A stretch of DNA of 64,000 nt from Streptomyces typhae. GTDB taxonomy: Bacteria; Actinomycetota; Actinomycetes; Streptomycetales; Streptomycetaceae. The translations under genes and the position numbers were made by a program. Location of the stretch: NCBI RefSeq assembly GCF_009755605.1, contig NZ_WPNZ01000018.1, positions 62,001 to 126,000 of the forward strand. The letters are read 5' to 3'. The notes beneath the pieces were generated by a model that saw only the letters and a list, made by a program, of their open reading frames with translations, ran no database searches and was not told the DNA's origin. Below are positions 16,888-24,820 of the stretch, one piece after another; the stretch's first letter is position 1, and every line of letters begins with the position of its first letter.

Positions 16888-18057
16888 TCAGCGGCGGACC
16901 GTGAGGCGGAAGACACAGCCGTCACCCGTGGGACCGGGCGAGGTGAGGGTGAGGGTGCCGCCGTGGGCCGCGGCGACCTGGCGGGCGATGGCCAGGCCGA
17001 GGCCGGTGCCGGGGGCCTCGGTCCGTCCGCGCCAGAAGCGCTGGAAGACGCGGGCCTGGTCCCCGGCGGGGATGCCGGGGCCGTGGTCGGTGACGGCGAC
17101 CGCCGCTTCGGCACCGGTGACCTCCACGGAGACATGCACCGCGGTGCCGCCTGGTGCGTACCGGACGGCGTTGTCCACGAGGTTGCCGATCGCCCGCCGC
17201 ACCGTGGGCTCGTCGACCGGGCAGACGGCGGCCGGTGGCCCGGACAGCGAGAGGCGGGTGTTCTTGGCCGCCGCCTGCACGCCGGCGTCCTCGACGACGG
17301 CGCCGGCGACGGCCATCAGGTCGACGGGGCGCCGATCGAGGGTACGGGCCCGGCCGCGGGCGTCGACCAGGAGTTCGTCGAGGACCGCTCGCAGCCGTAC
17401 GGCCGCCGACCGGGAGCGTTCCAGGCCCTGGCGGTAGACGGTGAGGGTGGGTTCGGGGTGCGCGAGGAGCACCTCGGCGTTGGTGACCAGGACCGCCAAG
17501 GGGATGCGCAGTTCGTGGCTGGTCTCCTCGACGAGGCGCCGCTGGGTCTCGGCGGCCTGTTGCAGGCGGTCGAGCATCCCGTCGAAGCTCGCCGCGAGGG
17601 TGACCACCTCGGTCGGGCCGTGCCGCAGGGCGATGCGGCGGCCGAGGTCGGCGCCCTGGATGTCGTCGGCGACCGCGCGCACCCGGTCGATGGGGCGCAC
17701 CGCGCGGCCCGCCCACCACCAGGCGGTCCCGCCCGCGAGCGGGCCGAGTGCGAGGACGGTCCAGAGCGCGGCGGCGGACCGGTGCGTGGTGGTGTCGGTG
17801 ACGGTCTCCTCCGTGGGCTTCTCCGGGGGCTTCTTCGTTGGCTTCTCAGTGGCCTTCTCCGTTGGCTGCTCCGCTGGCTGCTCCTTGGCCTTCTCCGGGG
17901 GCTCATCCACGGTGGCCGGAGCACCCGCCGATCCGTCCCTCGTCGTCTCGGTGTCGGTGGCGAGCACCACCCCGAACAGCAGCAGCGCCGGGACGTAGAT
18001 GGCGAGGAACCCGAGCAGGGCGAGCCGCACGCGCAGCGAGCCCCACAGGCGTCTCAT
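16888..18057 (-). CDS. Membrane sensor histidine kinase
   Basis: A 389-residue kinase. TM1 is about 11-32 and TM2 about 95-117, with HAMP at 118-170 and phospho-acceptor His181 in EETSHELRIPL. The ATPase domain has NLVDNAVRYAPGG (N box), DHGPGIP (G1) and TGLGLAIARQVAAAHGG (G2). The extracytoplasmic part (about 35-93) is a Lys/Glu/Pro/Thr repeat region (EKATEKPTKKPPEKPTEE), not a folded sensor. Its ATG overlaps the response regulator TGA by four bases. It would phosphorylate that regulator; the signal may be sensed in the membrane or envelope. Confidence 0.93.
   Translation of the reverse strand: MRRLWGSLRVRLALLGFLAIYVPALLLFGVVLATDTETTRDGSAGAPATVDEPPEKAKEQPAEQPTEKATEKPTKKPPEKPTEETVTDTTTHRSAAALWTVLALGPLAGGTAWWWAGRAVRPIDRVRAVADDIQGADLGRRIALRHGPTEVVTLAASFDGMLDRLQQAAETQRRLVEETSHELRIPLAVLVTNAEVLLAHPEPTLTVYRQGLERSRSAAVRLRAVLDELLVDARGRARTLDRRPVDLMAVAGAVVEDAGVQAAAKNTRLSLSGPPAAVCPVDEPTVRRAIGNLVDNAVRYAPGGTAVHVSVEVTGAEAAVAVTDHGPGIPAGDQARVFQRFWRGRTEAPGTGLGLAIARQVAAAHGGTLTLTSPGPTGDGCVFRLTVRR
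17810..17905. repeat. 12 bp tandem repeats in kinase sensor loop
   Basis: Degenerate 12 bp units of type GGCTTCTCCGTT are repeated about eight times on the plus strand, encoding Pro-(Thr/Glu)-Glu-Lys units in the extracytoplasmic loop of the histidine kinase. Confidence 0.7.
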
Positions 18058-18725
18058 GGCCGCCCCTTGAGCTGGTAGCCGACGTTGGTGATCGTCACGA
18101 TGAGGGGCGGCTCGCCGAGTTTCCTGCGGAGCCGGCTGAGGATGACCCGTACCGACGTGGTGAAGGGGTTGGCGTGCGCGTCCCAGACGTGTTCGAGCAG
18201 GTCCTCGGCGGACAGGACCTCGCCCGGGTGGTGCATGAAGTACCGGAGGAGCGAGAATTCCCTTGCGGTCAGGACGAGTTCGGTGTCGGCGCGCCGGGCC
18301 GTGTGTGCCGCGAGGTCGAGGGTGAGTTCGCCGACGTGCAGGGTCGAGCCGTGGCTCTCGCCGCGTCGGCCGAGGGCGCGCACCCGGGCCACGAGTTCGG
18401 CGAAGTGGAACGGCTTGACCAGGTAGTCGTCGGCCCCGGCGTCGAGGCCCGCGACCCGGTCCGCCACGGCGTCGCGCGCGGTGAGGACCAGTGAGCGGCG
18501 TGGCCGGCGCAGCTCCGGATCCCGCGCGAGACGGCGGACGAGTTCCAGGCCGTCGCCGTCGGGCAGTCCCAGGTCGAAGCAGGCGACGTCGTACGTGGTG
18601 AGCCGCAGGAGTTCCTCGGCGTGGGCACAGGTGGTGGCGAGGTCGACCGCGTAGGACTCGTTGCGCAGGCCGAGCGCGAGGACGTCGGCGAGGTCGGGGT
18701 CGTCCTCGATCAGCAGGATCCGCAT
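18054..18725 (-). CDS. OmpR/PhoB-type response regulator
   Basis: A 223-residue regulator with a receiver domain (MRILLIEDDPDLADVLALGL; phospho-acceptor Asp51 in CFDLGLPDGDG; the KPF Lys about 101). The winged-helix DNA-binding domain (LTAREFSLLRYFMHHPGEVL; SVRVILSRLRRKLGEPPLI; GYQLKG) completes it. It is part of one transcript with the serine hydrolase upstream (8-base gap) and the kinase downstream (4-base overlap). Confidence 0.95.
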   Translation of the reverse strand: MRILLIEDDPDLADVLALGLRNESYAVDLATTCAHAEELLRLTTYDVACFDLGLPDGDGLELVRRLARDPELRRPRRSLVLTARDAVADRVAGLDAGADDYLVKPFHFAELVARVRALGRRGESHGSTLHVGELTLDLAAHTARRADTELVLTAREFSLLRYFMHHPGEVLSAEDLLEHVWDAHANPFTTSVRVILSRLRRKLGEPPLIVTITNVGYQLKGRP

Positions 18726-18733
18726 GGTGTCAG

Positions 18734-20539
18734 TCAACCGTCCGTCGGCGCGGACCGCGACGGTCGTTCCGCGCGGACCGCGACCGCCGTCGTGCCCGCT
18801 CCCGTTCCGCCCGGTCCCGTTCCACCCGGACCCGTGACGCTCATGTGTCCCGCGCGGAAGGTGACGGTCACTTCGGGACCGGTGTCCGCGGGATCGTCCG
18901 GGCGGTACCGGTCCCGGCCTGCGGGGACGAGGGCCAGCGTGGGCGGCCCGGTGGGGACTTCGGCCGCGGAGACGCCGCCCAGCGCGTCGAGCGAGTACCA
19001 GCCGGTGGTGCGCGCCCCGTTCCTGGCCGTGAGGGTGACGTAGGTGCGTATGTCTCCCCCGTGGAACAGGGTGGCGCCCACGTCGATCCCGCGCAGGGGG
19101 CCGAAGTCCTCTTCGAGGGCCGCGCGTTCCTTGCGGCCCTCCCGGCTCCTGCCGTCGAGCAGGTCCCGGACGCGCCGCTCGTTCGCGCGGAGGTCGGCGG
19201 CCGTGGCACCGGCGGCGCCGCCCCGCTTCGGCGGGAAGAGCGCGCCGACGGCGTCCGCGCCCGTGGCGGAGACCTTGAGCCCGCCCCCGGCGGCCCGCAC
19301 GTCGAACGTACCGCCGGAGCGCAGCGTGTACTTCCCGACGGCGGCGGCAGCCCCCGGGCCGGGGGCCGTCGCCGGTGCCCTGGGGACGGGGAGCGGTTTG
19401 CCCGCGATCAGCGCGGGACCCACCTTCTTCAGGAGGTCCTCGGCGGTCGTCCTCGGCTTGTTGGAGATGATCGCGACCGCCCGCTGGTCCTGCGGAATCC
19501 ACAGGACGACGGCGTCGTGCCCCACCTGGCCGCCGCCACCGGAGGACGCGAGGAACGGCTTGCCGTACACGGACGCGTCGAAGGCCACCCAGCCGGGAGT
19601 CTCCGCCCGGCCCTCCCCCAGGTCGTGACCCGGCGTGCCGATGGCCTTCGCCGACTCGGCCGAGACCAGGCGGGCGGTGAACAGCGCCCGGGTCCAGGCC
19701 GCCAGGTCGCCGGCGGTCATCGCCACGCTGCCGTTGCCGTCCAACGCCCAGTGCGGGCCCGCGAAGCCGCCCCGTTCGCCGGTCCGCCCGCTCTCCAGGT
19801 ACCCGGTGGCGCGGGGCCCGGACGGAGCCGGCTCCCCGTCCCAGAATCCGCCCGCGACCCGTCCGCCGGGCAGCCGCAGCGTCTTCGCCGCCGTGTACGC
19901 GCGGTACGTCGTGCCGGACACCTTCTCGATGATCAGCGCGAGCAGGGTGTAGCCGGCGTTGGAGTACGCGTATCCGCTGCCCGGCCGGAACGCCACCTCC
20001 AGACGGCTGATCGCCCGCAGGGCCGCCGTGCGGCCGAGCGGCTCGTGGTCCTCGCCGTGCGACCCCTTCAGGCCGCCGGTGTGCAGCAGCAGTTGCCGCA
20101 CCGTGACCCGGGCGACGGGCCCCTTCAGACCCGGCAGCAGCTCGCCCGCGCGGTCGTCGAGCCGCAGCCTGCCGTCCTCGGCGAGGCGGAAGACCGTCGC
20201 GGCCGTGACGGCCTTCGTGATCGAACCGATGCTGAACACGGTGTCCGTCGTGTTCGGTGTCCCGGTGGCGTCGTTCGCCGAGCCGTACGCCGCCACACAG
20301 TCGGACCTGCCCCGGGTCGTCACCGCGATGGAGCCGCTGAAACCGGCCCGCTCCCACCGCTCGAACGCCGCGTCGAGACGCGGATCGCACATGGGCCGTG
20401 CGCGTCCCGCGCCCGCGTCCGATGCCGCCGCGCGTGCCGACGTGTGCGCGGCTTTGGGTTCCGGTCCCGCTCCGGTGCAGGCCGCGAGCATGCCCGCCGC
20501 GGTCACCGCGGCTGCCGCCACCAGGTACTTGTTGGTCAT
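18734..20539 (-). CDS. Lipoprotein beta-lactamase/DD-peptidase-like serine hydrolase
   Basis: A 601-residue protein with a lipobox signal (GMLAAC, lipidated Cys21). The class C beta-lactamase/DD-peptidase fold carries SITK (Ser106, Lys109), YSN (in YAYSNAGY) and a late glycine-rich strand (GGGGQVGHD) at the KTG position. About 200 C-terminal residues (from PGAAAAVGKYTLRSGG) form a lipocalin-like beta domain common in these hydrolases. It is an envelope enzyme on the outer face of the membrane, perhaps acting on peptidoglycan or D-amino-acid esters. It leads the operon with the two-component pair, which suggests that the system regulates or senses its activity. Confidence 0.9.
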   Translation of the reverse strand: MTNKYLVAAAAVTAAGMLAACTGAGPEPKAAHTSARAAASDAGAGRARPMCDPRLDAAFERWERAGFSGSIAVTTRGRSDCVAAYGSANDATGTPNTTDTVFSIGSITKAVTAATVFRLAEDGRLRLDDRAGELLPGLKGPVARVTVRQLLLHTGGLKGSHGEDHEPLGRTAALRAISRLEVAFRPGSGYAYSNAGYTLLALIIEKVSGTTYRAYTAAKTLRLPGGRVAGGFWDGEPAPSGPRATGYLESGRTGERGGFAGPHWALDGNGSVAMTAGDLAAWTRALFTARLVSAESAKAIGTPGHDLGEGRAETPGWVAFDASVYGKPFLASSGGGGQVGHDAVVLWIPQDQRAVAIISNKPRTTAEDLLKKVGPALIAGKPLPVPRAPATAPGPGAAAAVGKYTLRSGGTFDVRAAGGGLKVSATGADAVGALFPPKRGGAAGATAADLRANERRVRDLLDGRSREGRKERAALEEDFGPLRGIDVGATLFHGGDIRTYVTLTARNGARTTGWYSLDALGGVSAAEVPTGPPTLALVPAGRDRYRPDDPADTGPEVTVTFRAGHMSVTGPGGTGPGGTGAGTTAVAVRAERPSRSAPTDG

Positions 20540-20695
20540 GTGCGGCACCGTACGGAGAGCGGTGCGAACCAGGTGTGAACGAAACGAGCCGCGAGGGCGG
20601 GAGGAGGTCAGGGATCTCGTTGGGAGTCCGGGAGTCACTGCCCGGCGGAACGGGACGGGGTCGTCCGCCTGCCGTCGGCGTACGGGAACCGGGAC

Positions 20696-20905
20696 GTACG
20701 CCCTCGGGTACGGCGGCTTCCTCCTCCTGGGCGGCCGGGCCGCCGATCTGTTCGGGCGGCGGCGCGCCTTCCTCACCGCGGTCGCGGTCTTCGGTGCGGT
20801 GAGCGTCCGGGGAGCACTGGCTCCGGCCGGTGGCCCGCTGGTCGCGGCGCGGCGCGGCTGGTGCAGGGCATCGCCGCGGGCTTCCTGGCCCCCGTACGTG
20901 GTCCG
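20696..20905 (+). pseudogene. Frameshifted remnant of an EmrB/QacA-type MFS transporter
   Basis: The plus strand encodes ALGYGGFLLLGGRAADLFGR then RRAFLTAVAVFGAV, the TM2/loop 2-3 signature of 14-TM MFS drug exporters (GRxADxxGRR). About 45 codons later the reading shifts frame near 20850, where LVQGIAAGFLAP continues the family pattern. There is no start, no stop-proximal half and no ribosome site. It is a short decayed fragment between the serine hydrolase and the M56 gene. Confidence 0.75.
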
Positions 20906-20936
20906 AAGGGGCAGCGGGCGACCAGCAGCGGCGCGC

Positions 20937-22142
20937 TCACAGAGGCGTCGCGGCGTGCAGGATGAGCACCAGCGTCACCGTCGAGTTCGCCGACGACATG
21001 GCCGACGCGAGCGTGCCGGCCGCGGCGGTCCACGCGGCGAGTCCCACCGACGTGAACAGCGAGGGCCAGCTCCGCGGGCCGGGGGCGGGAGCGAGGAGTG
21101 CCGCCACGCGGCGGGGAACCGGGCCCGGGGCGGCGAGGCCCGCGAGGGTCGGGGCCGGGGCGCCCTGCGAGACCAGGGCGGCCTTGCCGATCGCGAGCGC
21201 CACCGCCCGGCGGTCGCCGACCGCGTGGGCGGCCTCCTCGTCGGCCCACCGCTCGGCGGTGTACGCGACCGCCGTGCGCAGCGGGCGCAGGAACGGGTTG
21301 GCGCGGGCCGCCAACTGCACGGCGAGCAGGTGCCGGTGGTGCCGCGCCACGAGGTGCGCCCGCTCGTGGGCGAACAGCGCGCGGCGCTCGGGGGCGTCGA
21401 GGCAGGACAGCAGGCCCGCGGTCACGACGATGCGGTCCTTGGGAGCGACGCGGTTCTCGGCGGCGGCGGCGTCGGCGATGCGGTTCTTGGCGCTGCCGCG
21501 CCTGGCGGTACGGTTCTTGGCGCTGCCGCCCGCGGCAGTACGGTTCTTGGCCCCGCCGCCCGCGGCAGTACGGTTCTTGACGCTGCCACCCGCGGCAGTA
21601 CGGCTCTTGGCCCCGCCGTACTTGGCGACATGGTGCTTGGCGACACGGTGCCTGGCGATACGGTGCCTGGCCAGACGCTGCTCGGCGCGGTCGCCGGGCA
21701 GCGCGCCGCTCCCCCGTCCGCCGGGCAGCGCGTACGCGTACGGGACCGTGTCCTCCAGGACCACGACCCCCGTACCGGGCAACCCCTCCAGCGCCCGGTG
21801 GGCCTGCCTGCGGACACGGCGGTGGCGGGCCAGGGTGCGCCAACATCCGGCGGCCACCACGAGCAGTACGGGTATGGCCGCCTTGCCCGCGATCTCCTCG
21901 TACGGCACGGCCTCGCGCACCTGCGGGTCGGACCAGCCGTCCGGCAGCGGGTTGCCGGGGAGCTGGGCCGTGCCCACGACCATGAGGAGGGCGAGGCAGA
22001 GCGTGCTGCACGCCGCCATCACCACGGCCACGCCGGTCAGCAGGCGGGTGGCGACGTTCGGATGCAGACGCTGCTCGGCGAGGCGCGCGACCGGCCACGC
22101 CGTCAGCGGCAGGACGAGCGGCAGGAAGATGAAGAACCCCAT
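20937..22142 (-). CDS. M56-type (BlaR1-like) membrane metallopeptidase with repeat insertion
   Basis: A 401-residue protein. Hydrophobic segments lie at about 2-18, 34-58, 88-102 and near 310-330 and 370-395. The zinc motif is FAHERAHLVARHH (about residue 257), followed by a downstream Glu (ERWADEEA). Family members cut or inactivate the BlaI-type repressor encoded just upstream. There is no penicillin-binding sensor domain. Between the YAYALPGG beta strand and KDRIVVTAGLL lies an unusual basic insertion with five ten-residue units such as AKNRTAAGGS. Gap to the BlaI gene: 7 bases, one operon. Confidence 0.88.
   Translation of the reverse strand: MGFFIFLPLVLPLTAWPVARLAEQRLHPNVATRLLTGVAVVMAACSTLCLALLMVVGTAQLPGNPLPDGWSDPQVREAVPYEEIAGKAAIPVLLVVAAGCWRTLARHRRVRRQAHRALEGLPGTGVVVLEDTVPYAYALPGGRGSGALPGDRAEQRLARHRIARHRVAKHHVAKYGGAKSRTAAGGSVKNRTAAGGGAKNRTAAGGSAKNRTARRGSAKNRIADAAAAENRVAPKDRIVVTAGLLSCLDAPERRALFAHERAHLVARHHRHLLAVQLAARANPFLRPLRTAVAYTAERWADEEAAHAVGDRRAVALAIGKAALVSQGAPAPTLAGLAAPGPVPRRVAALLAPAPGPRSWPSLFTSVGLAAWTAAAGTLASAMSSANSTVTLVLILHAATPL
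21481..21630. repeat. Five 30 bp tandem repeats inside the M56 gene
   Basis: Units at 21481, 21511, 21541, 21571 and 21601 are each exactly 30 bp and start CGGTTCTTGGCGCTGCC (or close variants). They keep the reading frame. Three 15 bp units (TGGTGCTTGGCGACA type) follow to 21675. Confidence 0.9.
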
Positions 22143-22149
22143 GGCGGCG

Positions 22150-22554
22150 TCAGTCTCTCCGGTCCGCCTCGGCGTCCCGCAGCAACTCCCGCAGCACCTG
22201 CTCGTCGTCGCGCGACAGAGCGGTGACGAAGCGGGCGAGGACCGCTTCCCTGTCGCTCTCGCCGTCGAGCACCTTGCGCATCCTGTGGGCCGCGAGGCCC
22301 GCCTCGTCGGAGGCCGCCGTCCACACGAAGGACCGGCCCTCCCGCTCCCGGGTCACCGCGCCCTTGGCGAGCAGCCGGGTGAGGATCGTGATGACGGTCG
22401 TGTACGCGAGGTCGCCGCCGAGGCGGTCCTTCACCCAGGCCGCGCTCACGGCCTCGTCGGCCTCGCGCAGGGACGCCAGGACCAGCGCCTCCAACTGGCC
22501 CTGCCCGCGGCGCCGGTGCCGCGCCCCGGGCGGGCCGTCTCCGCCGTCCACCAT
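22150..22554 (-). CDS. BlaI/MecI/CopY family repressor
   Basis: A 134-residue winged-helix repressor: LEALVLASLREADEAVSAAW, then AYTTVITILTRLLAKGAVTR (recognition helix) and a C-terminal dimerisation helix. The open frame extends upstream, but the ATG at 22554 fits the family. It pairs with the M56 protease as a BlaI-BlaR1-like proteolytic switch; co-regulated targets are not obvious nearby. A matching TCTACA-TTGC-TGTAGA operator lies about 220 bases upstream, between this gene and the divergent membrane-protein gene. Confidence 0.92.
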   Translation of the reverse strand: MVDGGDGPPGARHRRRGQGQLEALVLASLREADEAVSAAWVKDRLGGDLAYTTVITILTRLLAKGAVTREREGRSFVWTAASDEAGLAAHRMRKVLDGESDREAVLARFVTALSRDDEQVLRELLRDAEADRRD

Positions 22555-22640
22555 GCAGCTCAGCTCCCTTCGACCGTGCCGTGCGCGACATCGTACTGAT
22601 CCACTGTCAGGGAGAACGCGGGCCGTCGCGGCCGAGTTCC

Positions 22641-22700
22641 GCCACGGGCGGGCGGGTTCCGCTACAGGCGGGCGGGTTCCGCTACGGACGGGCGGGTTCC
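22641..22700. repeat. Three 20 bp tandem repeats in BlaI leader region
   Basis: Units at 22641, 22661 and 22681 follow GC(C/T)AC(G/A)G(G/A)CG plus GGCGGGTTCC. They lie between the BlaI ATG and its likely operator, and would be transcribed in the 5' leader. Degenerate related units (GCGAGTTC-type) flank them. Confidence 0.85.
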
Positions 22701-22774
22701 GCCGTCTGCGACCGAGTCCTGCCGTGCGCGGGCGAGTTCGGTGCCGGGTGCCGCGCGCGCCGCCTTCCGATCGT

Positions 22775-22790
22775 TCTACATTGCTGTAGA
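22775..22790. promoter_or_regulatory. BlaI-type operator
   Basis: TCTACA (22775-22780) TTGC TGTAGA (22785-22790) is a perfect inverted repeat matching the TACA-n4-TGTA core bound by BlaI/MecI repressors. It sits between the BlaI-M56 operon and the divergent gene at 22857 and could control both. Confidence 0.75.
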
Positions 22791-22856
22791 TTCTAGTGCC
22801 CGAAGCCGCGGCTGCCCGAAGCCGCGACGGCACGACTGCGACCGACGGAGACCTAG

Positions 22857-23492
22857 GTGACCACGCGACTGCGTCCGGAGGACCGGGCCGACTTCGAGTG
22901 GGTGCTGACGCTGGCCCTGGACGTCACGGACATCCGCACCGCCCTGGACCGCGGCCCGGTCACCCCCGGCGTGGCCGCCCTGCGCGCTCGGGCGCTGGCC
23001 GACGCCGACGCGATAGCCGCCTCGGCGGCGGACGAGTACCGGGCCTATCTGCGGGCCCGCGCCGCCGTGATGCCCGCGTCCGGCACCCCGGCACCGTCCC
23101 GCGGGGCGGCCAGGAACGGCCCGGTGGCGGAGTCCCTCCTCCCCGCCCTCGGGGTGCTCGCGCCACTCGTCTCGGCCGTCGCGGCCACGGTCTTCCTGCT
23201 GTTCGGGTACGGGATCCGGCTCGCCACACCGGCGAGCAGCGTGGCGTCGACCCTCGTCACCGCAGGGTGGACCAGCGCCCTGGTGACGGCGGCCAGCACC
23301 ATCGTCGGCCTCGGCGCGCTCCTGGTCACGGCGGTGCGCTCGCGCACGTCGCACCGCGGCGACCCCCGCCTCGCCGTGGGCAACCCGGAAGCCGAACACG
23401 CCCGCGCCGCCTGGCACCAGGCGCTCCTGGAGCGCGGCCTGCTGCCCTATCTGCGCGGACACCTCACCGTCGGCCCGCCCTCCGCCGACTGA
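22857..23492 (+). CDS. Membrane protein of unknown function, divergent from BlaI
   Basis: A 211-residue protein from GTG 22857 with GGAG ten bases upstream. The N-terminal 80 residues are helical and charged (RPEDRADFEWVLTLALDVTD; ALADADAIAASAADEYRAYL). Two hydrophobic hairpin segments follow (LLPALGVLAPLVSAVAATVF and GWTSALVTAASTIVGLGALL), and then a short basic/polar tail. I do not recognise the family. Its promoter region holds the BlaI-like operator, so it may belong to the BlaI regulon. Confidence 0.7.
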   Translation: MTTRLRPEDRADFEWVLTLALDVTDIRTALDRGPVTPGVAALRARALADADAIAASAADEYRAYLRARAAVMPASGTPAPSRGAARNGPVAESLLPALGVLAPLVSAVAATVFLLFGYGIRLATPASSVASTLVTAGWTSALVTAASTIVGLGALLVTAVRSRTSHRGDPRLAVGNPEAEHARAAWHQALLERGLLPYLRGHLTVGPPSAD

Positions 23493-23588
23493 ACCCCCGG
23501 CTGCCGCGACCGGCCGACCGCACTCACCGAGCGCACTGGCCGACCGCCCGGCCGGTCTTGCCGACCGGCTCCGCCAGGCATCCCTCCG

Positions 23589-23865
23589 CTAGGCATCCCT
23601 CTTGCCCAGCACGACCGCGGCCGTCAGCAGCAGCGCCGCCGAGTACGCGGTGACCAGCAGCAGCGACGGCCACGCGGGCAGGCTCCCCACGGTGTCCGCC
23701 GGTGTCCGCGCTCGCGTTCGACGTCTGGGTCAGCCCCTCAGGGCCGCCGTCGGCGAGACACCAGACACCCGCGACCCAGCGCTGCGCGTCGCCGAGGAGC
23801 GGGCCGACGAGGGACGGCAGCAGCAGGACGCCGACGACGGTGGTGACGGCGCCCGCGGAGTGAAG
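23589..23865 (-). pseudogene. C-terminal fragment of an ABC-2 type permease
   Basis: On the minus strand, AGAVTTVVGVLLLPSLVGPL, then LLGDAQRWVAG, SPTAALRGLTQTSNASAD and, after a frame change near 23700, LPAWPSLLLVTAYSAALLL and VVLGKRDA-stop. These are the last roughly 95 residues of an ABC-2 permease (terminal TM hairpin). It is fused at about 23865 to a truncated response regulator and has no start of its own. Confidence 0.72.
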
Positions 23866-24173
23866 CCCGCGGCGCCGTACCGCAGCGCCTTGAAGACGTA
23901 CTCGTCGATCCGGTACGTGGTGAGCATGTTGACGCGTACGAGGTCCAGGACGCGGTCGGCCGCGATCCGACGGGTCGCCTCGATGCCGTCGACGCCGGGC
24001 ATGCGGATGTCCATGAGGTCGACGTCGGGGCGGGTGGTGCGCACCGCCTCCACCGCCCGCAGCCCGTCCGCCGCCTCGGCGACCACCAAGAGGTAGTCGG
24101 TGAGGTCGAGCAGGGCGCGGAAGCCCGCGCGGACGACGGTCTGGTCATCGACCAGGACCACACGCACCGTCAT
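23866..24173 (-). pseudogene. Truncated NarL-type response regulator (receiver only)
   Basis: From ATG 24173: MTVRVVLVDDQTVVRAGFRA, the phospho-acceptor Asp in DLMDIRMPGVDG, and MLTTYRIDEYVFKALRYGAA, after which the sequence switches into the ABC permease fragment. The LuxR-type helix-turn-helix domain is missing. The receiver domain itself looks intact, so expression as a short or chimeric protein cannot be excluded. Confidence 0.8.
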
Positions 24174-24279
24174 GTCCGGCCTCCGCTCTCGTGGTCGTTC
24201 CCGAAGGTGCCGTCTCCGGATCCGTCTCCGGATCCGTCTCCGGTGCCGCCTCGCGGCTGTTCCCGTCCGAGTGTCGCGC

Positions 24280-24728
24280 TGGCGGGCCGTCGCTGTCCGG
24301 ATGCCGCGTGGGAAACCTGGCCCGGACGTGGAAGCCGCCCTCCGGAAACGGTCCGTACGTGATGCTGTCGTCGGCCGCGGTGTTCCGTCGTCCCTGACCC
24401 CAACGGTCGGCAGCCCGGCGCCGAGATGCGTGGACACCGTCGCGTGCCTGGCGCCGGAGTGCTTGACGACATTGGTCAGCGTCTCCTGGACGATGCGGTG
24501 GACCGCGAGCCCGACCCCCGCCGAGGGCGGCCGGGCCACCGTGTCGTCCTGCCGCAGCGTCACGGCGACGCCGCCCCCACTCGTTCCTCCCGTACGCGCC
24601 GGGCCGCCTCCCGCTCCCGGTCGGCCCAGGCCCGCGCCGCCCGGTCCGCGTACTCGCGCAGCGGCTGACGCCGCGTCCGCACCACCTCGCCGAGCAGCAG
24701 CGGCAGCGCCACCTGGACCGTCGCTGAG
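24280..24728 (-). pseudogene. Internally deleted NarL-type sensor kinase
   Basis: Fragments of a two-component kinase appear in order. The end of its last membrane helix and linker (QVALPLLLGEVVRTRRQPLR, then ADREREAARRVREE) comes first. Next is part of the ATPase domain (GVGLAVHRIVQETLTNVVKH, ATVSTHLGAGLPTVGVRDDG), and, in another frame, the usual C-terminal FPEGGFHVRARFPTR. The phospho-acceptor His region and the G boxes are missing, and frame changes occur near 24550 and 24380. It sits just upstream of the truncated regulator, as in an intact operon. Confidence 0.75.
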
Positions 24729-24820
24729 AGAAGGTCCTCACCCCCTCACGGCAGGAGGGGGCTCGGTGTGCCGCATACACCACCGGGAGTAGTGATCCGC
24801 GGTGCTCCGCACGGACGGCG

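Noticed and set aside
23866..24173. Functional stand-alone receiver protein
   Set aside because: It lacks a DNA-binding domain, runs directly into a permease fragment and sits beside a broken kinase, so decay is the better explanation.
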